NCBI GenBank assembly: GCA_019649035.1
Contig: BMAT01002127.1
Coordinates: 399,226 to 460,525, forward strand
Direction of reading: 5' to 3'
From: Elysia marginata
Lineage: Eukaryota > Mollusca > Gastropoda > Plakobranchidae
DNA length: 61,300 nucleotides
Shown here: piece by piece, positions 43,694 through 57,745 of the stretch
Position numbering within the stretch: the first letter of the stretch is position 1
Layout: the number at the start of each line of letters is the position of its first letter
The notes under the pieces: model-generated
What the model was told of the DNA's origin: nothing
The model's input: only the letters and a program-made list of their open reading frames with translations
The model's database searches: none
Program-made: the position numbers and the translations under genes

Positions 43694-46600
43694 TCCTCCC
43701 ATTCTTGCCTTTTTACGTCCATTTCTATCCCTTTCCTTAGTTAAAGAATGAAAAAAAAAACTCATATGCCTTCTAGTTAATGTTTGATAGATGAGGGTGT
43801 AGGACAACTTATTCAGCATAACAAAAAGCCACACTATTAATTAAACATTTTCATAAACCCCTTTTATTCAGAGGTCTGGCTGTTCACATAAAGGTCTATT
43901 TCAAAATCTGCAGTTTTGAGAAAGCCAAAAAGGAAACTTTATCAAACGGCTGCTTTGTTGCATATTGACGAGGTTTACCATACTCTTAATGATTAGATTT
44001 TGGCAGAGCCCATTTTCAAAATTTTAAGTAGAAATGATGATGAGATGATTAACAAAGATAATTATGGTGGGTCAGTGTCCTTTTCGCCTATCTCTGATGT
44101 GAACCATGATGTTAGAACTATGACGTAATCTTGCCAACAACAAGGTCCTCTTCTGTTTTTCCTTTTCCAACCCAGCATTTATTTCGTTTTGTTTTTCCAG
44201 GAGGATGACGCTAATGTCAAGTACCAGGTCAGCATGTGTCTCTATGACACAACCTACAAACAATTTTTTGGGCGCCAGTGGAAGGGACCATTTCTTCCCC
44301 CAACACGTGGCAATAGGCTGCAGTACAACAAGGTGACTTACTTAGTCATGTTTCTTCTTCCTCTTGTTCTTGGATGCATGTCTTGTCAAATTATAGTTCC
44401 AGCTTCAACTCTCCAACTCTGGCAGAAGCCCATAGAGCTTGGTGGCCACATCTTCAGTGTCATTCCGTATGGACTGCCGAAGGGGTTGATGCTTCATCTT
44501 TTTTTTTGGAGGGGGTTGGTGGGAGAAGGGGGGGTCATTATTGGGTCTTGGATTTGATTCTGTTTGTTACAGTTTTCCTATTGATATCTGCACCCAGGGC
44601 GGCCCTTCAGAAAGAAATTACATGTACCATATTTTCCTCTTCAACTTATTATAAGGGGTTAATGTCCTGTTGTTGCTATAAATGATAAATCTGCGACCAA
44701 CTTGTAAATGTAACATTGGCCAGGGGTAGGGAGAATTGACATGGGAACGTGAAAATTTTGTTAAAAATATTGCAAATTTGGCAAGCTTGAAACAAAAGGA
44801 CAAGAGAAATGTTTACAGGTTTTGAAAATAATTTAGTGCAGAACTGATTTAACATTTGTAACAAAATGATATGATTCTAATCCGTAATTTTCAAACCTTA
44901 AACTTAACTTCAAACTAATTTTTTTTTCTTTTGCAGAGGTTTAAACAGCATCAATTAAAAACAAGAGATACTTTCCTGCAGTCAGACCTTCTAAAAATAT
45001 TAATAAACATAATTGGTATAAATATCACTTCTTGGTTATTCCTTGAAACCCAAAAGAGAATGTTGAAAGATACATATACATCTATCAAGAGTTCATTTTG
45101 TTAATCAAAGTACTTCCACGCATCTGCGGGGACGTCGAGCTTTTGAAGATTGAAAAAAATTAGGGGGAAAGGGAGCTGGTTGGCTGTTAAGTCTAATCCT
45201 AATTGACTGCATTATGATCCCTTTAAGGATTGAAAAAATTGGTTTGTGGTCTTGTGGTAAACACTCAGCTTTTCGACCAAGAGATCTGGGATATCTGGGG
45301 TTTGATCTTTGTTTCAACAGGTCTGTGGTTATTCCTTGGTAAGGCTCTTTACACACATTTTGTGGCCTCACTCAAGCATTTAAAGAGTACCTGGCTACGG
45401 GTAGTGAAAGATCATGTCAATATGCTACAGTTATATGCTTTACTGCTGCTGTGTTTAGAGTTCAGAAGGTAATTTGGATAGTGTTAGCCTTTTGGTGAAC
45501 CCATGTAAAGCTTCAAACATTTTGATGGATATTTTAATTTACCTTGAATACCCTGTCCAGAGTGTGTACTTCCACACATCTGCGGGGACGTCGAGCGTGG
45601 TGCTTGTTTTTGAGGTACAGGCAGAAACTGTTGGACGTGACGGCCGGCCCAGGAGGGAATCGTGCGGCTGGGGCCTGATCAGACCATTTGGCTATGAAGC
45701 CAGTGATATGCCTGACTCATCAAGGGGGATCCAGCCAGCCACACAAAGGTGAGAGTTCAAAGTGGTAAGAAAAGCTTTTTGAAATCTTTCTGACATCAGG
45801 ATAAAATGGAGCATTTAGAGGCGTTTTCGATAAAAAAGACCATTATTAATTGGTAGTAAATACAAATGTGTAGCAGCTTTTGAAAAGAGATAAAGTCTTG
45901 TATATACAATTTTTGCTATGAAAAGTTGTGGCATCTATCAATTCCATATTTGAAGTAGGAGAGCATGATAGGCTTTACAAGCTAAAACTTAATCTTCAAG
46001 TTTAACTTTTTGAAAGATTGATGTCATCTTGGTTATACAAATTTTCTATAAATGTGTTTATTCCAGAATTCATATGTACCATGGGAGCCCACGAGCTTTG
46101 TATTACCTGGAAGAGCCCATCGATGGTATGTTGTAAATGTAAAAAGCTTAAGCGGTCTACAAGCTGAAACTCAAAAATAATTTTTTCGCATGTTCTATGG
46201 GTGTTTGTTAATTTTTCTTGTGCTAATTGAATCTGAAAGCTTTGACAGTCCTAAAAATTAAGTGTAGTATGATTTTCGTTATTCATGTTTAATTCTTAAT
46301 ATTGTTTAGCTTTTTCATATCTTAAAACAATCATATAAAACCTTGAAATTTTACCATTGGCTGAAAATTTTTGACTACTTTGTAATAACTCGTTTAACAT
46401 CATGATAGTTAGGAAGGACCTTTGATTCAAAGAACAAGGGTTTTTTTCCATGAAGTTTGCTCAAGTACAAGACAGATAAACTATTATGACAGATGCTCAT
46501 TCGATATGTATGTTAAAAAGTTATAAGTGATAGAAGTTGTATACCATAAAAATGAGTTAGCATACCATGTTAGTGTACATCAAAAGGGAAGATGCAGTCC

Positions 46601-49600
46601 TTGAGTAATATGTGGAAAGTTATAGATTAGGTGCTTGTAATGAAGATGGACAAAACCATTTATTTTTTCTCAACCTCCTGTCTAGCATACCATGTTAGTG
46701 TACATCAAAAAGGAAGATGCAGTCCTTGAGTAATATGTGGAAAGTTATAGATTAGGTGCTTGTGTTGAAGATGGACAAAAGCATTTATTTTTTCTCAACC
46801 TCCTGTCTATCTTTTGTTCTTGAAATACTTATACACTTGTTAGAATCTGGTTTCTGTTTAGCTTAATTTTTAGAGCTAGGAGTCTTAGTTAACTTAATAT
46901 TCAGAGCTAGGGGTATTAACTAACTTAATATCCAGAACTAGGGATGGTGGTTAACTTAATATTCACAGCTAGAGTATTAGTCAACCTAATATTCAGAGCT
47001 AGAGGTATTAGTTAACTTAATATTCAGAGCTAGGGGTATTAGTTAACTTAATATTCAGAGCTATGGGTATTGGTTAACTTAATATTCAGAGCTAGGGGTA
47101 TTACTGACCTTAATATTCAGAGCTAGGAATACTGGTTAACTTAATATTCAGAGCTAGGGGTATTAGTCAACCTAATATTCAGAGCTAAAGGTATGATGGT
47201 TAAATATGTAAACTATTTGCGTGTATCTCTGTACTTCACAGCCAATCAGTATCTTAAGACAGTTGAAGGTTGCACTCTGACCTGTGCTGTAATGTCCCAC
47301 AAGGCACTCAGGCGCATCATGACTCTACTGCCAGAGAACACTCTGGTTGACTCCAATGACATCATCCCTGGCATGGTTGATGGAACTGGTATGTAGGCTT
47401 TACAGAGCTTGCTTGATTTTACCATCACATTTCAAATAACACTCAATTTGAAATCTTAGTTCCTCTCAACAAAGCCGATTTTTTTACTAAAAAAATCTTT
47501 TTCAAAGATGCTAAAAATCAACGATTTTCTTCATGATTAACGTTGGAATCTTTGCAGGAAGTTGAAAAAGTATTATGTTCTGTGTACTTGTCAAGTTGTC
47601 ATTTCATGTTCAAGAACTGAACTGATGATAAGAAGTAAATGTGGTGTAGTGTGTGGCTTTGACTTGATAAAGAGGTCAATTGTAATGAAGCGTTTGCAAG
47701 AAGGACACATATCTGTAGTGGAGAAAGCCTAATAGCATGCAGGAAGAATGAAACGCTTTTGCCCCTCTATCCACTACTGGGAAATATGTTTCTTTTTACT
47801 ACTTACTTTCTTTGTGAATGGTGTCCTTTTGTTTTAATATACATTTCATGATAACTTGAGTTACAGACGCTTGAAGCATTCACCTCAGAACAAACAAAAC
47901 AACTAAACAAAGCTACCAACCTGCTCCTTTCAAAGACTGAAAAAGTATGGTTTTTCTCACTTGGGTAATTAATCTTATAACTTATCCTAATTCAAAACAT
48001 GCTAGGTGCTGAATAAAAGACACAACCAGCATTCATCAGGCACAAGTGGTCTAGCCTTATTTTAAGTTTGGCGCCTTAAAAAATAAATACCTGCTGTATA
48101 ACAAGTCTTTTTCATTTGTCCTTGAATGAAAAATTTTGATTATAGAAGAGCTAGAGTTAAAATTTATAAAACCCCTTAATAGAACATAAAAGAAACTGTT
48201 GAAAACTCATTTAAGTCAAAATCCTGATTTGCGCCTCATATACACTGTTTCCCCCACAAAATTATCATTGCATAATTTTAGTTAAATCAATTTTCTAAAA
48301 AGAAGGGCAAAGTTAGCTTTGACTTTGCGCAAATTCTTAAAAATATATAAGGCAATTTACTTTGCCCTTTGAGCAGAAGGAGATCGGTTCAAAAAGCCTC
48401 ACCTCCAGCGGAAAGTTCCGATCTACATAGAGGGTCTGGTTATCCAGCTGCAGCCAAATGTCGACAAGTTTGAGGATAAGCTTTGTGAGCTGATGAGGAT
48501 AGATAGGGCACTGAGGGAAAATCGTACAGAAGACACCACAGACGTCATTATTGTAGAGCGCAGACTACAGGTGAGTGATGTCTACAAGTAAGTCCATAAT
48601 TCGAATATATATTATATATAAGTCTTATTAAAACTAACCTGCAGCTTTCTTTCTGTGCTTAAGCCTATCGTAAATCATACTCTTTGTCCCAAATACAGAG
48701 ATGCCAAAGCTCCAGTTTTATTGAGTTTTTCTTGTATTGGAAATATTCCACTTTTATGTAATAAATCTTATTTATCTATTTTTAAAACAAGAATAACTAT
48801 TGCACAACTTGTGTTTTTGATGTTTGTTTAATATGAGATGCAATGCTCTGCTGATTTTGTCAGTAAAAAAGAAAATCATTTGACATTCTTGTAAATAGTA
48901 AGGTAATTATTTTTTTCTCTTTTTTAGTGTGTGTTTTGACTACATTTTGAAAGAAGTAATTGTTTATGAGTTTTTTTCTTTTTCATTTTAACATTTTGTC
49001 TTTTCCACTTAAAAAACTGCGGGTATTATCATCAGTTTTAGCTGAAATCTTTTTTTTAAATCCCCCATGAATCTGCAGGTAGGGGTCCACAATGGTTGGT
49101 GTTATCTTGAAAAGCCAGTTGTTTTTCACCTAGACAAGCAAAGTGGGCGAGGAACAGAACTGGGCAAGAAACCCACAGCAAGTCCATCTCTACGCAGAAG
49201 CAGCATGTATCACATTAGACGTAACAGCCTAGGATCCTCTAGGTAAGACAATTTAACATGTATGCCAGTGGCGATTTCTCCCTCTGCTTGGAACGCCTTG
49301 GAATGAAAGGTGAAAGAGCAGAAGGGCCAAGAAATATGCCTCCTAACTCCTGCAAATAAATCAAAAGTTGCAATTTTCACATTAAAAGGTGTGTTAGTCT
49401 GAGCAATGCATTTTGCTGAAATCAAAGGTCCATTTGTCTAGACTGATTTGAAAACTTCAAAAAAATCATGTCATTCCAGCAATAATATGTGCAAGTAAAT
49501 TTATGTCTCATTGTATTGGGCTTACCTCACTGAATTTAGAATACCCTATACAGAGTAACTTTATTAATCCTTTTTGGAAATTACATTGACTGCTCATACA

Positions 49601-52600
49601 TTGTTAAAATGACATTTTACAAGTAAATAGAAATGTAAAAAAGAATTGGTAAAAAGTAAGATTTTAATAGAATTTAAATATTGCTCATTTTGTTCCGAAT
49701 TGATAAAGCATAGTCGTCAGTCAATGAATTCAGTTACTTTCTCTTTCATTGCCTAAAGAAACTACAAAAGTACAGGTACACGACTTTGAGAACAAGTAGA
49801 AGCGACCAATTCTCATCAGAACTCTTGCTTATATTTGACAATCCATATAGATAAATACCCTTAACTTTGAAAATATACCTTTTAATAACCGTCTTTGCTT
49901 CATATCACAGACCTTTGTCACCCAATAGATGGTTTATAAGACAGTGTTCACTGGACTAAATAATGAAAACGAAGAAAAAAAGAGGGGGCAAGCTATTGCA
50001 TAAGGCAACATTTAAGATTGAAGATAGCCCTGGAGTAAATGATCAAGTCTCTCTAAACCAAGACCTTAAGCAAGTTACCGCAAATCTATTGATGACTTAA
50101 GCCTTTAACCTTTGACCTTTTTGCTTAGCGGGGGTGACAGCAGCAATGTGGTGCTCACCCTGAAGAACAGGATACAGATTGATGAACTACTTGAAGACCC
50201 AATGTGTGCTATTGTCTTTACGCTGGAGTATATCATGGGGGAGCCTTTGTCAGCCCAGGACCGCAAGGTAAAAGCTCTACTCCATGTCTTTGTTGTATAG
50301 GTGTAGTTCATTGCATAGGATTGTTAGCCAAAACCAAATGCCAAGCTTTTTGTTTTGTTCTTTGCAATTTACTATTTTATTTACACAACATGGGGTTAAA
50401 ATTTAAACCATGACCATAACTGAATGTGGTGGTTGATTAGCTTCGTTACAAGGCAATTCTTGTTACCAAAAAACCCTCATATTTTTGTTGGAGGACAATT
50501 CTAGTTACCAAAAAAAAAAAAAAACCATCATTTTTTTCTGCATCATGATTTTAATGCAATGTGCATGAGATCAAAAGTGATCAGTTTATCTCCAAATTTG
50601 CTTCATCTGGCTAAAAAATATTACACCAACGCAAATAATTAAATTGGCATAGCTGTAATCTCTTTTATGGATACCTAAAAATGCAAGGTATTCAAGCATA
50701 TATATTATTCAGGCAAAATATAGGCCTTTAATACCGTTTTAGGTAAAAAAAAAGATAAAAAATTTTTCTTTTACTTTGAAATTATGTTCTTAACCAGCTC
50801 ATTCATAACTGTTATTATCTCTAATGCATAAGTTGGTTTAATAAGTTGGAAACCTTAATCTTTTCTATGTCTATAATCTAAATCTGTCAAATCAAATTTC
50901 TCCATATGAAAGTCTCATATTTCAAATTTTCTTTCATGGTGCAATGAATTTTTAAAAAACTTGATATATTCTCTCGTACTACAAACACTAGATTTTTACG
51001 TAAAAATGTTCTCAAGTATATATTTTTACATTTCTTTGGGATACTGAAATCTACAATCCTTACAGTAAAGGAGAATGACAGTTTGTTTTGTATACAGTGT
51101 CTTTTTAAAGACAATCATGATGGTGATGCTCAATATCTGCACCATCACAAAAGTCAGATTTTGTTAAGAAAAAGGACAGCAACATTAGTACAGTCCAGTT
51201 CTTGTATTTCAAACCCCATGTGAACTAACTTAACTTTGACATTATCCAAATATCAAATTATCAGTACAAATTACAAAAGAAAGACAAAATCTGAAATTTG
51301 AATGTAGCAAAAATAAGCAAACGTTCTAAATATTCAGATTCAAATTATATGGAATTGGAAGTGTCTGCAGTATAATGTGTCTCGCATCTAGGGTGGATGA
51401 GATGAATGTCGCAATGTTGGATGCTAGAAGAAACTGCGAAAGTACTGCAATTGGCTTTGAGAACAAGTCAAAATTACCAATTCCCGACAGAATACTTGCA
51501 TATATGTGACAGTTTTTGTAAATAAATACTCCGAACTTTGAAAAGATGTCCAAATCTCCATTGATATTTATCTCAGACAAGTATGAGTATGACCCGTGCG
51601 CACACCAGGACTATGACTGTCCGATGGGGTAGCTGGACTCCGCTGCTTCATCCCAATACATCTGAGGTGACGTTGGCTCTAGTGGGTGGACCGCAAAGGT
51701 CACCAGATGATGCTCTGATGTATAAACTTCCGGCTACTAGCATGCAACACGAGTCCACAGCCATGTCTGCTGGTGGCCTCATTGCCTTCCGCTGGGCAAG
51801 AAACGGGGTAAGAAAATCTTATGGTTATGTTTTTCCTATTTTCTGTATTTCTACAGTTTTTATATAAAAGGAGTTAGTTTCACATTGAGAGGTGTTCTCT
51901 TTGAAAAAATATTTTCATCATTTATTTCTTTTTTAGTCTTTCACAAAATTAAAGATGTTTTTTTTTAATTTGATAGGTTAAATGTGCTAAGATCAATAAT
52001 GTTCTGTAGTGCATGCAAAACCATTTTCCTTGTCCAGAGCAGAAATCAATCAAATAACTGTTTGTTCCTGCCAGGAGTCAATTCAACCCACAATGCCCTC
52101 TAGTTTGATGGTCCCACCGTATAATCAGATTGGCTCAGCAGGCTCGCTCCGTAGCGAGGTTAGCGATGGAATGCTGGTGGAGTCCAACACCTCTGGTGAC
52201 ATGTTGAGACTAAAGCCTCCCATGGGAAAACTAAGGTGAGGCTTTTTCTAATTTATTAAATTATGATTTATATTGGATATAACTTAAACTGCTATTGTTT
52301 GTTCTTTGTGTTTGTCGTGTATGGCTAAGTGTTGATGTGTTTCTTTACTCAACGGTTGCCTTTGGTGCCATCTGGATCTTCCTGTTTAAGTTAGCAAGTT
52401 ACCTAGAGAGGCTGAGCAAGATCTTTTGCCATGAAAGTTCTTTTTAAGAAGCTCATTGGCAACATGGTATAATCTATGTTTCTTTGAGTGACAAGACTGT
52501 GGGTGCCAAAGTCAAGGATTTGAATCATACTGAAGACAAACATTTTTTTGCATTTTCACTTAAGCTTACTTCAATCCACTGCTAATTTCATACCTTCAAT

Positions 52601-55600
52601 ACTAAAATACTTACAGTGGTGAGGCTTGTAGAAAAAGAAAGTAGAATGGAGACCAAGATATGAGGACAAAGAGACTGAAGCTGAGGCAGAGGATGGACAA
52701 AGGGAAAGACAGAAAAGGCATTCAAAATAAATGCTGTGTGAAGGGAGACTAGTCAACAAAAAGTTTGAACTCCACTGACAAAATAAAAGCAAACTTGAAA
52801 CTTGTATATATATAAAGTCTTGAGACTGCCTTCAGGGGTGGAAAACTTTACCCATACTGAAAAAAAAAATTTAATTTCTGGCTGATGTTTTCCTAACTCC
52901 ACTGCCAACAGAATTAAAAAATTTGATTTCTAACTGCTCATTTTTTTCCTTACTGTATGACTACCTTTAAGCACACCATATCGTTTGTTTTCAAAACTTT
53001 GTTAAAACCTCAAATTTAATTTCTTTTCCCTTTTCACACCTTTTTATCATTACATTGTGATTTCAAAAGTGTAATGCATTTATTAGTAATTTTTAATAAC
53101 TCTTCCTCTATTTTTATTTCAAATTTATTAACTCTAAGGAAACCTAACACTTTTTCAGCATGCACCGTCCAAGTGTTGTATCAAACAGAAGCCAATTTAG
53201 TGTTGGTTTCGCTGCCACCTCAGAAATCAGTCCAACTAATGAAGGGTTAGAACGGCAAAGGAAACTTGCCAAAATATATAACTTATTGGTTATTTTTTAT
53301 CTTTGCAAGTGTTCTATAGTTGTATGGGTTCACCTTTTTCTTCTTTAAACTTATATGATTTGCTCATAAATGTTTGTTATGGCTTTGGTACATAATTTTT
53401 TTTGTTATTTTCTCTTCTGTTTATTGGTGTGTATTTAAAAAACAGGGAAATACCTAATTTTGAATAGTGCAGAGACTGATCCAAGTGAGTCAAATTTTAG
53501 GAGACAGAGTTCAAAAAATTTAATTACAATGCCATAAAAAATATGGTTTCTTCTCTTCAGCTTACTAATTTAAAGTTTTTTTCTCATAAAAAGTTTGATA
53601 ATTTCAGGCCATTTTCAGAGTTTACAACAATGACGTATTCTAAAAAAAATTAACTACCTTGAATGGGAAAGTTATACTTTTTGACTCATGTGGACATGTT
53701 CCATGACAATTATGTTTGCTTCTATGATTGCAGTATATGTATAGTATCTATTCAATGAAGAGTTTGCTAAATTTGCATTATGTTTGTAAGTTTATTCATT
53801 TCTTGGATTTTTTTTCCAAATTTGATGTTTGCTTTTTCATTACTTTATTAACAAAAAAACAAAATTTCTCAAGGTCCATAACAGATCTAAAGATTCTAAG
53901 TATGATAACTTACCTATTGATTTTGTCTCCATATTCTGACTTTCTGACTAGACATAAACATGCCCAAATATATCTTGTGATGCCAATAAACTTTAAAAAT
54001 AATTGTAAAATAGGATTAAAATTTTGTTCAAAATCTTCAGCAACTTGATGTCATAGAATTCCTGAAACACTTGACAAAACAGTTTTTATCAAGTGAATAT
54101 AAAAACAAAGTCACTCTGTCACTCTGTTGAAAGACTTAAATTTTTGCTGGAACCTACCCAAACTCTTCTAGGTATTTTGCTAAAGGATAATTACAAAGCA
54201 AATGGAAACATTTTTTGTCTTGTACACTTTCAAGTATTAGCATTAACTTTCCCTGATTTGTTCTTATTCTTCACTGATGTCACCCAATTCTTGCAGTCCA
54301 CGCAGCCCACGTACCCAGGCGTCTCGAGGCTACCATGCCACTCATCACCCATCACAGTCCGCAGCAGCCACAGTACCGGGCTATGCCTACCAGCAGTATG
54401 ATAGATTCCACAGCTCTGTTTCCCATTTCTGCTTTCTTGCACACAGTTTCTTTCTTCTCCTTGTTTTCAGGATTTAGATGTTTTAACAAAAGTTGGTACT
54501 CGTTAAAGGTACATCAGGCCCAAGTCTCTCAGAGAAGTTTTGTGTTCCTATAAAACTGCTGTATCAATAAACCATCTTGATTTTTTTTTTCAAATAAAAT
54601 ATCTCATGGCATAGAAAAGCTAGAGTCAGATTTCTCCAAACTCTTGAAGGGAATTCTTTTTTTTAAAAACAATTTTTCGAAAATGGCAATAGTTTAAGAT
54701 ATCAATTTTCTGAATTGTGCCTGATTTGCTCATCCTTTTTCGCCATAGGGCACATCTTTGTTTAAAAAAAGAATGAACTTTTATTGTTTTTAAAGGGCAC
54801 AAACAATTTTATACAGTTGATGGAAAAATATGTCAAATGATATCAGAGCTTATCTTCAGCACCCAATCTTTCAATCTTTGTTTTAGCCTTTAGATGTAAA
54901 ATGTTTAGCAGGTTGAAGACAGTGCAAAGCCATTAAGCTTAAAACACCTTCTAATTACTTGATATAATTTACAAATATGCTTGGGATTTGTATCGCCATT
55001 TATCTAAAAAGCTTGACAAAAATTTGCATAGTAAAGATTTTTCGTATGCGAGGATGCAGATAATAGAAAAGCTTATTCATGAGATGGTCTTTATGCTTGC
55101 TACAGAGGGAAGATCAAAAAGACTTTTTTTTTAGGTGGGTGGGAATAGGCAGTAAAGGATAAAAGAAGCATGATAATTGGTGGTCACTAGAGGTATAGAT
55201 TTTTAGGAACGCTGTCAATCTTGCCCACATCTTGCTTGTTCACATTTTTTTACATTTTAACCAAAACCGGTAACATTTTGAGTGTGCATTGCAAATAATA
55301 TGCCTTTGATTGCTTAAATAATTTTGCTCAACAGTTCATGCCTTCTACCATCTGTGTTAATAGAGAATATTGTGTTTTGTTCTTGTTCTTTGTTATGATG
55401 TTTACTAACAATCACACGCTTATTTAAAAAAAAAAATCAAAACCTTAATATGAATGCGGTCTTGTTCTAATTTGTAAATATCTTCATGCATGACCTACTT
55501 GAAAGGTAATTAGAGCAGTTTTGAAATGATACAAAGAATGTACTTAAGAACTTGTTGTGTGACACAGAAAATGTTATACTCTGTGTTGAAGCCTAATGAC

Positions 55601-57672
55601 TTATCTACATCAAACATCATCAAAGTAGCATTGTCATTGTTTGCAGAGCTATACATGTAGGCCTATTATTCAAACGTTTTTTTAAACTTCATAACTGAAT
55701 TTTTCAAAGAAATCTCATTGAATGTAATTAGAGTCTCATCTCTTGACTTTATTAAATTATTACTTTGGTGATTATCTGCGATTTTTTTATATTAAAAAAA
55801 AAGAAACCAGAGATTTGCAATGTATCTTATTCTATTACGTTTAAAACTTTTTTTTCAAACATAAGAAAATGCTGCTGTGCTAGATTTGAGCTGTTTCTTT
55901 ATTTTTAAAAGCACTAAGGGCCTATTGCTGATTTATTTATCTAATTGCAATGGCAATATGCAGGTTAAGTAGGCCTTCTGCTCTTTTCTTCTATGCTTAT
56001 TTTTGCATGTGTGTGTGCAGTGATTTTTCCTTCCCATAAGTTTTGTTTTTACCACAATTTTTGTCAAAATTTCAAGAAGCAGCTGAATAATAATAAAGCT
56101 TTTCTATTTATTGTCACAAAAAGCTTAATTAAACAATAGAAGAGGTAAACATGTCAATGCTGTTATAATGAGGTTTCTTAAAAGTTAACTCATTTGTCAT
56201 TACTATTGTTATTCGATACTTTTTTGCAAACTGAAAAAGGCTCACGAAAACTCTTTGACAGATATAATAGATGGAGTGAAAAAAAGAATACAAATCAGTA
56301 ACAAAATCTTATTTTAGAACTCTTTGTCTCTCTTTCAAACAGAAAAAGAAAATACCTGGTCAGGAAGTGGTTGATGGAAATAAATAGTGTTTATTAATAA
56401 CAACATCACCACGAACAAAACAAAAAACAACAACAATGGTGGTTATGCTGAAAGTAGTAATAATATCAGCTATAATGATACCAAGAATAACATAATAATG
56501 ATAAATTATACTCAATATTGTAACAATAACAACAACAACAATGATAATAACACATAATAATGATAACAACAATAATAAAAGAGTAATAAGAATTGTAGAA
56601 ATATGAATGACAAGAATGATAATGATGGCGTTGAACAGTAAAAAGAGAGAAAAACTGAAGTTTAGGATAATGATGATGAAGTCTCAGTCAGAGGAAAGAA
56701 AAACTGAAATAAATAATAAGAAACAAACCCATAAAAGTAACGAGGAACAGAAGTTAAGGAGAACATAGAAAAAGAGAACAAGAAGTAGAAGCCGGGGATA
56801 GTGATAGAAAAGTTACATTTCTACATTAAAGGTTTCTATCTCTTTGTATTATATATTTCCTCTGAATCAAATTAAATCACCAATCATACTCACTTTATCT
56901 TTCTAAAGCACTCTTTCACTGAATAATACCAAAAACATACCTTGATTTAATATTGACGGCTGTAACAAAATGCATTCTGAATCCTTAGATTTGCCAATCA
57001 AGTCTTTTGTATTAGTTAGAGCCATCCAAAAAAAATATAAACTGAATCTTAACCAAAGAAAAACCAAAGAAAACGAAATAAATTAAAAGACAAATACAAA
57101 TTTAGTAGTTCATGAACCCTTTAGTGTATATAAGCAATAAGACAGAGCTGCCAGCCAGCACTGATTTCAGTATTTTAGCACTAGAATGGCAACCAAAATA
57201 CTAGAGTGCTGATGTCAAACTTAGAATACTTAAAGAATCTATTACAGGGGAGAAACAACTGTGATCAGTAAAACCAAAGAAAATTAAATTAGTACTGAAA
57301 TGCTTTGGAAAATGCTGAAATGATGAACCAGTTGGGTCAGGGGTCAGCAGTTCTGTTAATTTCTTCTCTTATGAACTTTTAAAATTATAACAAATTTAAT
57401 CTTTGTGCTTGTCAGGCAAGCTGCTGCTGGTGTGCCTCCAATGGGTGGTGTACCTGGTCAGATGGCGGGCACTGTCCCTTACATGGCCGCTCAGCAGTAT
57501 GCTCAACCCATGATGGGCCAGATGAATATGGTGACTGCTCCGCCGCAGCAGTTCATGCCTATGAGCAGCATGTACCCAGGCATGTACGCTCCGCCGAGTG
57601 GACTCATGCCCATAGATGTCATGCATGTTCAGGAGGTTAGTTAGTAATCATGTAGAGGGTAAATGGCAAGTG

Positions 57673-57745
<73 letters not shown>

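Larger units (their letters stand above)
32117..44200 (+). other. NPHP4 intron 1 (about 12 kb)
   Basis: Carries the TCTAGATC cluster, old repeats, a mariner remnant, SINE-like fragments and four microsatellites. I could not identify a convincing small coding exon inside it. An 11-base C run lies at 34191-34201. Confidence 0.55.
50268..51576 (+). other. NPHP4 intron 8
   Basis: AT-rich; holds two dispersed repeat copies (51200-51345 and 51427-51551), the second ending directly at the exon 9 acceptor region. Confidence 0.5.

Noticed and set aside
41590..43834. Open frames rich in Ser/Leu or Arg/Glu
   Set aside because: Products of GA/CT microsatellites.
44939..45100. Good acceptor 'cttttgcag' between NPHP4 exons 2 and 3
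   Set aside because: Exons 2 and 3 already align without a gap to the vertebrate protein, and no donor in phase follows.
45240..45315. Possible tRNA gene
   Set aside because: A- and B-box-like words are present but the arms do not pair well and a SINE body follows.
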